DNA from: Liquidambar formosana
Lineage: Eukaryota > Streptophyta > Magnoliopsida > Saxifragales > Altingiaceae
Direction: 5' to 3'
Assembly (NCBI GenBank): GCA_039720395.1
Contig: CM077826.1
Location: 25,252,430 to 25,316,429, forward strand
DNA length: 64,000 bases
Positions 1-9,279 of the stretch are shown here, piece after piece; the stretch's first letter is position 1, and each line of letters starts with the position of its first letter. The position numbers and the translations under genes were made by a program. The notes under the pieces were generated by a model. The model ran no database searches. It had not been told where the DNA came from and was given only the letters and a program-made list of their open reading frames with translations.

Positions 1-524
1 TCAAGGTAACGTCGACTAGATTCACCTTCAGTTTGCCGATGTGAGAGAAGCCCATTCCTGACAAGATTTCTAACAGTTGCATAACCCGATTTAACCAAGT
101 ACCTCCCATTTGAAGTGTAGTGCCATATCAGTTTGTCCCTCTTATCCATCCAAGACATCGGCATCCTAAGGACCATAGTAGCCTCCTCAGCCTCCAGCAA
201 TTGTCTCACTAAGTATTCATTCCAACCTTTCCTATCCAAATCTATTGAGTCAGACACCTATATAACAGAAGTACTAATAGGAGGCTGGATTTTGACTTTA
301 AAGGTAATCGGTTTTGGAAGCCACGAATCCTTCCATATACGCACACTCTTCCTATTACCTATGCACCATCTGACCCCAGCTTGGAAAATTTTCCTGCCTT
401 CCAGTAGACTCCGCCGTGCCCATGAGGGATTACTGCCCAGTTTTGCGTCCAAAAAACTCGACCTGTGGTAGTACTTCCCGTGGTAGATTCTCGCCAACAT
501 AGAGTGCGGCTTGTTTAAAATCAT
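1..524 (-). pseudogene. LINE reverse-transcriptase C-terminal (zinc-binding) fragment, left copy
   Basis: The minus strand reads as the region between the RT core and the zinc-binding domain of a plant non-LTR retrotransposon. Segment 258-524 includes a run with RRSLLEGRK, AGVRW and VRIWKDSWL, typical of this region. A TAG stop just below 258 interrupts the frame and is also present in the partner copy at 61692, so the break predates the duplication. The open frame begins abruptly near 524 and the RT catalytic part is missing. It is dead debris and lies inside the hAT element whose right end is at 916. Confidence 0.8.
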
Positions 525-916
525 AAATCATAGGTCATGAATAAAATTTAAAAAATAATAATATTATTAAATCATGTCATAAAGAGATACTTAGAAAAAG
601 GGAAACCAATTCCATAAGAATTTGTTAATAAAAAGGAAACTAAATCCCATTAAATGCAATTTTATCTTTTAAATAAAATTGATTACGGTAGAATCTAGAT
701 ATTACCATATCCATTTGATTCAAAATTTTAGAAGCCCTTAAAAAAATAAAATTTTGACTCAATCGACCCAGTCGGGTTAACGGGTCAATGGTTCAACCAA
801 TTAAACTGAATAGTTTTTAAGCTTTTATCTATCTTTGGGTTGTTTGATTGAACCAAACCGGTGAAGCTACCGGGTCCAATTCAACCGTCTGGACCGGACT
901 AGGTTTCAAAACATTG
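1..916. mobile_element. hAT element, right-hand part, left copy
   Basis: The right end reads GGTTTCAAAACATTG followed by CTTAAGAC (917-924), the same end and the same 8-bp flank as the complete element at 60138-62345. The left part lies outside the window. Because the flank beyond the target-site duplication also matches the partner copy, this is a copied locus and not a second insertion. Confidence 0.75.
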
Positions 917-1932
917 CTTAAGACCAAATGCCCCCTCTTTTGGAAAAAAATGGAGAACCATTGTTTTTTTTCTCTTTCTCAATACAGAGAAGAAATATTA
1001 GTTAAGTTTTATTTAATATGGAGAGTGGAGAATAGTAGGATTAAAAATTTTTTTAAAAAGTTTTACTAAAATGGTATAATGCATATTTGACTCTAAATAC
1101 TCTCTTCTTGGAATTAAAATTCATTATTGTCACTTTGAAAGAAATAAGGGAGTTTTAGCCCTTTTTTAAGGATTATTTTTATTTTGACACACCATTTTAT
1201 CATTTTTCCTATTTTTTTCCTCAATTTAAGTAATATTTATGTTAATGATAAGCATTGTATTCTTTTTTATTGGTTCAAAGTTTGCATTTATATTTTTCCC
1301 TAAATGTAGATAACATTTATGTTGGCAATAAGGATTGTTAATTTGTGCCAAAGGCCGTAGTTTCGACTCCGTGTGAGTAGTAAAAAATAAGGATTGTTTG
1401 TACAATATTTTGGGTTGCACACGCTAGTGGTCTATATATATATATATATAAGGAGGAGTTAGTGTGGGATTAGAAGTCTCATGAGACAACATTACGTGAA
1501 AAAGTTTTTTTTTCCCCTATTGGTTTCATAGCATGGGTTAGAAATTCATTATAATATGAAATCAATCTTTCTAAGACTAATTAACCTAGGACCTTCCCTC
1601 ACATAGTGGGGAAGGTGCCTCTGGTCTGCAAAGCTATTGGCGATGCTGTTTTAATTGATGTAAATAATGTTATGAATATTTATACTATTAGTCTATTATT
1701 TTATTATATAATAAAAGAGAGTGTGCCACGTGGCATGTCTCTCAAGCCATCTGTTCAATATTGAAATGTCACATGGCATGTCTTCCTCGCAAATGTAAAC
1801 TCTTAAAAATAAATAAGGGAAGAAAATGAACAAGCTAAGGGAAGAAAAAAAAAAAACATAAGAAAAGAGAAGAAATATTTAGGGATGGGATCAATGGCAT
1901 ATTCTTCCTTTTCACATTGTTTTCAATGACTA

Positions 1933-2271
1933 GGGCTATGTTTGGTGGGTTGAATTGAGGGTTGTCATTCTATTCCTTTGAACTGTTTGGTTGGGCTATA
2001 AGGACATGAATGAAAATTCTCCTGTGGGTCTTATTCCTCAAATGAAGGAAATAATTATTCATTCTCAAACCAAAAGGAATGACCATTCCCACCATTGATG
2101 GAATAAAATCACATGAAGGTAATGGAAATTATTTTTTCTAATTGATGGTATTTTGGAATGGCAATTTCTTTTTGGATCGAGCAATTAATTGGTCTTACCT
2201 AACATAAGAATGGAACAACCATTGCCATTCCCATTCCCTCTTCATAACATTCACGCGAACCAAACACACCC
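1933..2271. mobile_element. MITE with TGTTTGG-type ends (PIF/Harbinger-like)
   Basis: The left end begins GGGCTATGTTTGGTGGG. The right end read from the other strand begins GGGTGTGTTTGGTTCGCG. The interior is short, non-coding and rich in repeated GGAATG/CATTCC blocks, as in Tourist-like MITEs. The flanks CTA and TAA are not a clean 3-bp duplication. The partner copy is at 63379-63712. Confidence 0.55.
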
Positions 2272-2575
2272 TAATTGCCTCTCTCAATTGTCATTTACAA
2301 CACCTGTGGAATAATCTTCTTGTAAAAATGTCTTGGAGAAGTAGGGATAATTACCAAGAGTTCTCTCGACGCCTAAGGTTGGTTAGATCAAAACAAAATT
2401 CTCTGCTTGTAGTTGTAGGTTAGGCTGATACTCTTAGGCAGCTAACCAAAAGCATTAACATGCGGATGGAAAACCAGAGAAACAACTCCATGAGAACCTC
2501 ACGTAGGCTTTGGTCCACAGGGTGAGAGGGTTGGAGCCAGAGTCACATGGGGTGACTGGAAATCAGATTGCCTAA

Positions 2576-2797
2576 GGCCCTATTTGGTTATTTTATCAAG
2601 GAAAAAAAATAAAATTTGAGGAATTAAATTTTTCTTATTGGGTTGTAATAGAAAATTGGTAGAAGAAGAATAATTGAAATAATTTTAACTTTATATGATT
2701 TCATCTTTTCCTTTTATTTTCTTTCCTCTGCATTTTTTTTCCCTTCCTTTTTTTTTTTTTTTTTTCCATGATAAAATCCACGAACCAAATAGAGGGC
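2576..2797. mobile_element. Short MITE with CCCTATTTGGTT ends
   Basis: The left end (CCCTATTTGGTTATTTTATC, then AAGGAAAA) pairs with the right end read in reverse (CCCTCTATTTGGTTCGTGG, then ATTTTATCATGGAAAA). The interior is low-complexity AT and poly-pyrimidine. There is no coding capacity. The ends resemble PIF/Harbinger-derived MITEs. Confidence 0.55.
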
Positions 2798-4548
2798 AAA
2801 TGTTTAACTTTAGGGAAAATTATATTTGACCTTGCATAAGATGTGATGAAAATTACTTAGAATTCTCTTCTGTTGCTTGACTATAAGCGTTACGAACGAA
2901 AGTTGATGATGTCATGATAAATAAATAAATAAATAAATAAAATTTAAATGCCAACTTTGCTTTGTTAAAGATGCAAGTGCATAAAAAGACTAAAATAACC
3001 ATTTGGTGACCGTGTAAAGATCGATGAAAATACCCCTATTTGCCTTTACTGAATGGATTAATGAATAATTTGACTACAATAACCCTAGGTTGCCTTGTAA
3101 ATATCAAAATGCTCGAGATATTTTATTCATTTATTTATTTGTTTAATTTTGTTACAAAATAACAGTTTAAGACTAGGGATTTGTAAATATGAAAATACTC
3201 TTGTGATATTTTTTTTTATGTTGTTACAAAATAACTATTTTTAGATTAGGGGTAAATTGGACAACTTACATGCACCATGATGGCAACAATAACAAAGGGA
3301 GGGAAGTCAAATGTAATTTTTAAAACGTCAAGGGAAGTCAGTATCATTTCACCAAACCCCAATGGAGGTTAATGTAATTTTTCTTTATTTTTATTCTTTT
3401 TTGGCAACATAAGGTAGATCACTCCCATCAAGGTTTGAGCCAAACTAGTTCTTAATAGTAATATACGAGATCGTCTTATCAAAAACAAAAAAATATATGA
3501 GATCATCCACAAACCCCATTCATTAAATAGTAAAGGTTTCAAGATTTCATGAGTCGTCTAGTTCATGAGCTGTCTGGTTGATGAGCCGTTGTTCTTAACC
3601 ACCTAGCTATGGCAAAAATATAATCTTGTAGCAAAGGTCTTTTTATAACAAAGTAGGTATGATCTTGTTTGTAAAATCTATTAGGCACTTCTATTTGGAC
3701 TTTCCTTCAAAAATAAAAAATTGAATATGCGAGTTAATGAAAATTCATAATGATGTCAGATGACTTGATAGCCTAGTGGCATTTGTCTCACTTGTTAAGT
3801 GAGTGATCGAGTAGGCAATGGCATGATAGCTTGATGGCATTGAATATGCAAAACTTTCTGTAGAATATGCTTTCCATTACATTGATTAATATGTCTTGGT
3901 TGCTAGGGAAATTTCTGAATAATATGTTTTCCAATAAATATATATAGACATTAATCGATGTAATGGAAAACATATTGTTCAGAAAGTTCCACATTTTACC
4001 AATTTTCCTAGCAACCAAACAGACAATAGAGGTCACCATCAAACATGTGCCGATAACTTTGCATGAATGGCAGACAATGAAAATGCAAACCTTTTAAATA
4101 ATTAATTCTGTAATCAATGAGGATTTCTTTCAAACAATCACCATTGGTTATATCTATACAGAGACATACATAGATTACAGTTTTCATTTGTATATAATAC
4201 ATACATTAACTAATTTTGCAATATCAAATCTAAAATGCTAACAGCAGCAGCCTGCATATTATAGGCGGTGGGGACATGGGGTTGCCCATCTCATGCTATT
4301 CTGATTGCAGAGCAACTCTTGGTTTAATGTTTCCACCCCCTACCGAAAGCGAAATCAGAAGACGATTCATAACATTTTTGCCTCCTTTTTAAGCAACTCA
4401 TGGATCTGAGGCCTGGCTTTCTGCATGTCAGACACAAAAATAAACTTACTTTATTTTAACTACCCAATGAAATCAAGGGAAAGATGGAATCAGCGCCGTC
4501 AGATGAGCCTTAAATCATTATGGTAATGCTTCATGCTTTCAAAGATGG
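2798..4548. other. Non-coding stretch with a SINE-like fragment and a foldback
   Basis: No gene is supported. At 3762-3812 the sequence GATAGCCTAGTGGC and the following bases match the head of the SINE at 16446-16595, without the tail. At about 3848-4016 an imperfect inverted repeat places TTTCCATTACAT against ATGTAATGGAAAA and GGTTGCTAGG against CCTAGCAACC, so the strand can fold on itself. Short open frames here follow that inverted repeat and are not genes. Confidence 0.5.
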
Positions 4549-4553
4549 TACAG

Positions 4554-6016
4554 TGTTGTCCCAAATATATAACCCTAGAGGGGGGGTGAATAGGGTTATT
4601 GGCCAATTAAAAAGTTAATTGCAAACTCAAAATTCAGATTATTGCAAGTAAAGAAAAATACAAGAACAAGCAATAATAAGGAGATAAAGAGTAAGAGAAT
4701 GCAAACGATGTTAACGAGGTTCGGCCTTCCCGCCTACGTCCTCGCCTCAAGAGCTCGCTTGAGGATTCACCAATCCACTATCACTCTCCTTCAAGGTGGA
4801 GCAGCAAACCTTTACAACACCAAGTGTTCTTCACCAACACTTGCTCAAGACACACTCTTCAAGTGCTTACAAATGGGGTTTCTCTCAACCCTTGAATACA
4901 AGAAGATTTGAGTATGTTTTTGTGCTCAAGAAACTCTCTCAAAAGAGTGGATACACAGAAATTAAAAGCTCACTCAACTATTGATTGTATCTCAATAAAT
5001 GCTCACAAGTGAAATTAGGGCTTGTAAATGAATGATCTTGTTTGAAGCTCAATGAATGCCCATAAATGAGTTTAACTCATGTATATATAGCCCAAGAGGT
5101 CCAAATGACCGTTCTGTAGCAATAAATGCCGGGAAAGATGGTTTGGTGGGCATTTAATGCTCAAAAGACCGTTTGAAAAACTAGCCGTTATTGGTCAGTC
5201 TCGAAGGATTCAGACGTCTGAAATCGATTTAAGACGTCTGATTCTTTTTAAGACGTCTTAATCAGGCGTCTTAAAAAACCAGAGGACTGATTTCTATAGA
5301 GGTTTTTCAAGGTCACTGTTCACGAGGATTCAGACGTCTTAAACATTTTTCAAACGTCTTAAACCTCTTTAAGACGTCTTATTCTCACGTCTTAAAAAAC
5401 CAGAGATGATGTAAATTGAGGTCTATCCATTTCAGACATCTTAAACATTTTTCAGACGTCTTAAAGTCCATTTCAGACGTCTGAATTAGACGTCTTGAAA
5501 AATCAGAGAAGGTGTATTTTAGGACTTCATACCTCAGACGTCTTAAGCCTATTTCAGACGTCTTAAACTTGATTCAGACGTCTTAAATAAAATTTCAGAC
5601 GTCTTAATCAGTTTTCAGACATCTTAAATATATTTAAGACGTCTTAAAGCTCTTCATCAGAAAATTGAAACAAAGAGTTTAAGACCTGATTTTTAAGGGG
5701 TCATTCCAACGAGTCAAGAGACTCTAAACATGATCAAATAGGTTCTTTTTAGTTATTACCAAGTTAATGCATGAACCTAAAGCCCTTTAATCACAAATGA
5801 CCATTTCTTGGGATCAATCTAACATTGAATCCTATTTGTCTATACTTGATCTTCATTTGGCTTTGACATGGATTCTTTTTTATGTTCATAACTCATTTGA
5901 TTTGCTGTAGCTGGATTTTACCTGTCTTAAGCTTAATTTGAAAGCATTAGTACTTAAGATCATCTTATGCATTGTTATCATCAAAATCAATGGTTGTGAA
6001 ACCATTTGGGCCAACA
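4554..6016 (-). repeat. 3' LTR of the Sirevirus element
   Basis: It matches 12621-14083 without indels, with seven substitutions (at 4644, 4853, 5111, 5438, 5479, 5598 and 5881). On the minus strand, U3 lies at the high-coordinate side and carries about 13 exact AGACGTCT palindromes plus variants (5211-5650). A TATATATA box is at 5082-5089, with R/U5 below it. The short plus-strand frames here (for example 4642-4911) recur in both LTRs and are not genes. Confidence 0.95.
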
Positions 6017-6017
6017 A

Positions 6018-6030
6018 TCTCCCCCTTTTT
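6018..6030 (-). other. Polypurine tract (plus-strand primer) with upstream copies
   Basis: On the minus strand AAAAAGGGGGAGA ends one base before the 3' LTR, the correct place for the PPT. Similar tracts lie upstream at 6098-6110 (ATAGGGGGAGAAA) and 6408-6419 (CAAAGGGGGAGA). Several PPT copies before the 3' LTR are known for Sireviruses. Between them, a ~67-bp unit ending in TTAACATAAAG is repeated in tandem at about 6220-6360. Confidence 0.85.
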
Positions 6031-6435
6031 GATGATGACAATTCATGGATGTCTTTGGGAGGAAATAAATCAATTTAAATATAGCATACATAGCATATTT
6101 CTCCCCCTATCAATGTGCATAAGATAAAAAGCAGACATATATATTCACATTCATAAAAAGCATACATATATATTCACATTCATGGAATTTCAAAATAAAC
6201 TGATGTTCCATTTCATAAGCAAAATAAAATGTGTACAATCAAGAGTTCCAAAAATAACCAACTCCCTTAACATAAAGTAAAATGTGTACAATCAAGAGTT
6301 CCAAAAATAACCAACTCCCTTAACATAAAGTAAAATGTGTACAATCAAGAGTTCCTTAACCCATGTACACCCAAAACCATCCAAAACATAAAGTAAAATC
6401 ACACACTTCTCCCCCTTTGTCAACATCAAAAAGAA

Positions 6436-7833
6436 TCAAGGGGCAGGAGGTGAAGGAGGCAAACGATCCTTGATGTTTTTAACATCAACAGCCAGCTCAT
6501 TTATACAATCGTGCATGCCTTCCATCTTCTTGTGCACATATTTCTTCAAGCTTTTCATCTGGTGGGAAATGGACAGAAAGAGATCTCTCACAGAGGTACC
6601 AGAGGAAGAGGAGGGAGCATGGGACGGAGAATGGGCAGGAGAAAGAGAGGAATGGAGAGAGGTAGAAGAAGGGGAATCGTCCTCACCAGTGGGGTGAAAA
6701 CTAAGGGGGTCAAGGTCATCGAGAGAGGGGTCTGTGGATGGTGGAGGAACAGAAGAGGAGGAAGGACGGGTAGAAGAGGAAGGAGCAGCACCAGGGATTT
6801 TGGGAACCCATATATCATCCTTTAAAACATAGCCCATTAGTCCCAACATGTATGTCCCTATTTCATCCTTATGAGATGGAGTTTTAGTGATGATTCCATA
6901 GTTCATGGGAACTTGAAAATGATGAAACACAGCGGTGAGAGCAACACCATAGGGGAGTAAGCTTTTGGCGTGTTTATGGGCGGCAAGCATGTGATAAATC
7001 ATTAGGTGTCCTATGTCGACACGAGTGTCGGTAAGGATACACCATAGGAGACACACGTCGGTATAGGAGACGTGGTCGCGACTACCACTACGAGGCAATA
7101 TAGAATTGGAAATAACTTTATGAATTAAGTTGCACTCGAGGGTGAGTTTTGAAATGGGGATTTTAGCATCAGAAGTGATAGAATTATCACCACTAATCAT
7201 TTGAAGGGCTTGTATTTTATCAAAATTTGCAACTCTAGGCCACTGATTCTTGTCTTGAAAAGCAACCCCACCCAAGGGAATTTTGAAAATTGTGTTGAGG
7301 GTAGAAGCATCCAAAGAAATTTGAGTGCCATAGAGGAAGGAAGTGCCCGTGCCCAACTTTTTCATTTCAAAATTTGCATAAAAAAGTTGAACGTAATTGG
7401 AGTATTCAGGAAGAGAAAGAGAGACAAAATCGAATAATCCGATGGCTTGAAAGAGATGGACGATATGGGGAAAATATTTAGAAAGGAAATCAGGCTTGAT
7501 TACCTTGGGATAGATGATCTTTCTGTCCATGAACTTCTGGAGATACAAACTGCGCGCCGCATCGGAACGATAGAGGTCGGCATCGGTGATTTGCCGTGGA
7601 TGCTGAGGCGGTGGAGGCGCGGGATGCTCAGGCTCGTCGGGTTCGTTACCGGAGTCGTAGTCCGAGTGACCAGGAGGAGCACGAACTGGTGGTGGTGGAG
7701 GCGGAGCAGTGCTAGAACCTCCTTTCTTCGAGGCGCCGCGAGAAGAACGAAGACCCTTTCCTTTCTGGGTACCGGATGCGGAATGCTTTTTGCGCGAGGA
7801 GCCTGTGTCGGTGGTGGTAGACGGTGGCGGCAC
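6436..7833 (-). CDS. Sirevirus third ORF ('putative plant transposon protein' family)
   Basis: An uninterrupted 465-codon frame between pol and the PPT, the slot of the so-called env-like ORF of SIRE-type elements. Residues 1-85 are Ser/Lys/Pro-rich with proline runs. About 85-345 is the conserved domain, with FLSKYFPHIVHLFQAIGLFD and, near 300, LLPYGVALTAVFHHFQVP. About 350-415 is a Ser/Pro-rich linker, and 415-455 is Lys/Glu-rich with coiled-coil character. No signal peptide or membrane segment is visible, so an envelope role is not supported by sequence. Function is unknown. The best relative in the window is the broken gene at 36071-37606. A copy of the LTR promoter region sits directly upstream (8060-8385). 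No breaks are visible, in contrast with pol. Confidence 0.85.
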   Translation of the reverse strand: MPPPSTTTDTGSSRKKHSASGTQKGKGLRSSRGASKKGGSSTAPPPPPPVRAPPGHSDYDSGNEPDEPEHPAPPPPQHPRQITDADLYRSDAARSLYLQKFMDRKIIYPKVIKPDFLSKYFPHIVHLFQAIGLFDFVSLSLPEYSNYVQLFYANFEMKKLGTGTSFLYGTQISLDASTLNTIFKIPLGGVAFQDKNQWPRVANFDKIQALQMISGDNSITSDAKIPISKLTLECNLIHKVISNSILPRSGSRDHVSYTDVCLLWCILTDTRVDIGHLMIYHMLAAHKHAKSLLPYGVALTAVFHHFQVPMNYGIITKTPSHKDEIGTYMLGLMGYVLKDDIWVPKIPGAAPSSSTRPSSSSVPPPSTDPSLDDLDPLSFHPTGEDDSPSSTSLHSSLSPAHSPSHAPSSSSGTSVRDLFLSISHQMKSLKKYVHKKMEGMHDCINELAVDVKNIKDRLPPSPPAP

Positions 7834-8059
7834 CGGCGGTGGTGGAGGGATGGGATCCCCTTCACGATCGTGCTTGGTGCCGGCGGTGGAGGTGGTCTTC
7901 TTTAGGTTAACTATGATGGAGGGTTTGCGGTTGAGGAAAGAGAGATAGTGAGGGTGTGTGAGAAGAGACAGGCGTGAGGGTTTTTGTAGAGAAATGGTGA
8001 AACGGAAGGAAGGTGATTGTTGGTGATGGAGGTGACTGTTAGGGGAAGACGAAGAGGAA

Positions 8060-8385
8060 GAGCCCGCGAAAAGAAACGACGTTTGAAAAACTAGGGCTTG
8101 AAACGGCTCTTATACAGGAACAATTTCAGACGTCTGAAATTGTTTCAGACGTCTGAAATCCACGGGATTAAAGATCTGGCCCGATGATTTCAGACGTGAC
8201 AACCTGTTTCAGACGTCTGAAACAGGCGTCTGAAAAATCCAGAGAGCCATAAATTTGATCAAAAACAGTCACGATTTTAAGACGTCTGAGGGAGTTTTAA
8301 GACGTCTGAAAAAGTTTTAAGACGTCTGAATATGAAATAAGACGTCTTAAATATCTTGAAACGAAATTTTTTGAAAAATTTTCAA
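8060..8385 (-). promoter_or_regulatory. Internal copy of the LTR U3 region upstream of the third ORF
   Basis: This spacer between pol and the third ORF shares blocks with U3 of the LTR in the same order and orientation: CGTTTGAAAAACTAG (8080-8094, LTR 5170-5184), an AGGCGTCT block followed by a CCAGAG block (8224-8243, LTR 5263-5284), and seven exact AGACGTCT palindromes plus variants. A TATA-like TATAAG on the minus strand is at 8109-8114, about 275 bases before the start codon. The palindrome core GACGTC is the type of site bound by plant bZIP factors. That it drives the third ORF is inference. Confidence 0.6.
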
Positions 8386-8388
8386 TTA

Positions 8389-9279
8389 TCAACACACATC
8401 ATCACTCAAGCACATACCCAATTCACGTTTTATGAAATTAAACCTATCTTCTTGAAGAGGTTTTGTGAAGATATCCGCTAGTTGGTGCTCCGTACCAACA
8501 AACTCAATCTCAACATCTCCTCTTTGAACATGATCTCTTATAAAATGATGTCTAATTTCAATGTGTTTGGTGCGTGAATGCTGTATGGGGTTCTTAGTTA
8601 GATTAATTGCACTTGTATTATCACATTTTATGGGAATATGATCATAATGAAGTCCAAAGTCCTCAAGTTGTTGTTTCATGTACAACACTTGTGCACAACA
8701 ACTTCCGGCCGCCAAATACTTGGCCTCGGCTGTAGAGAGAGCAACCGAAGTTTGTTTCTTGCTAAACCAAGAAACTAGGGAGTGTCCAAGAAAGTGACAA
8801 GTCCCACTTGTGCTTTTGCGACCATCTTTGCATCCGGCAAAGTCCGCATCGGAATAACTAAGCATGTCAAATGATGTGAATTTAGGATACCATATGCCAA
8901 GATTGATAGTGCCACTAAGATATTTAAATATGCGTTTAACGGCAAGCATGTGAGATTCTTTAGGACATGATTGATATCTAGCACACAAACATACACTATA
9001 CATAATATCCGGTCTACTAGCGGTGAGATAAAGCAAACTACCGATCATACCTCGGTATTTCTTTTGATCCACGCATTTACCTTTCTCATCTTTCTCAAGT
9101 TTGATGGAGGTGCTCATTGGTGTGGCGAAACTCCTTCCATCTTCCAATCCATACTTCTTGATTAAATCTTTGACATATTTGGATTGATTTAAGAAGGTTC
9201 CTTCCTTTGTTTGCTTGATTTGTAATCCGAGGAAGAAATTGAGTTCGCCCATCATGCTCATTTCAAATTCTTCCTGCAT
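8389..9279 (-). pseudogene. Copia RT C-terminal end plus RNase H (RT catalytic core missing)
   Basis: The 296-codon frame starts in the middle of RT (GELNFFLGLQIKQ), continues through the RT thumb (SLLYLTASRPDIMYSVCLCA) and a full Ty1-copia RNase H. The RNase H active-site residues are in SYSDADFAG, STAEAKYLA and KCDNTSAINL, followed by the HIEIRHHFIRD tail. The fingers/palm with the catalytic Tyr-Val-Asp-Asp box is absent. At 9258-9279 it overlaps the integrase frame in another phase, so the loss left an out-of-frame junction. Without this core no cDNA can be made by this copy. Confidence 0.9.

Larger units (their letters stand above)
1..2560 (+). repeat. Left copy of a duplicated segment (partner 61435-64000)
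   Basis: The whole stretch aligns in direct orientation with 61435-64000, with base substitutions and a few small indels, by eye about 3-6 percent different. The match covers a degraded LINE piece, the right end of a hAT element with its target-site duplication, about 1.6 kb of unique-looking sequence and a MITE. Both window edges cut the duplication, so its true length is unknown. After position 2560 the partner runs out of window. Confidence 0.93.

Noticed and set aside
1344..1380. B-box-like GTAGTTTCGACTCC as a tRNA or SINE
   Set aside because: No A box, no cloverleaf and no tail or target-site duplication in either copy.
4642..4911. Plus-strand open frame of 89 codons, repeated at 12766-12978
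   Set aside because: It lies inside both LTRs, on the strand opposite to element transcription, and shows no domain. It is a chance frame duplicated with the LTR.
6511..6825. Plus-strand Arg/Gly-rich frames opposite the third ORF (also 7447-7905)
   Set aside because: Low-complexity antisense shadows of the Ser/Pro-rich ends of the minus-strand ORF.
6436..7833. Calling the third ORF a viral envelope gene
   Set aside because: The slot is that of the env-like ORF of SIRE-type elements, but there is no signal peptide, membrane helix or cleavage site visible.
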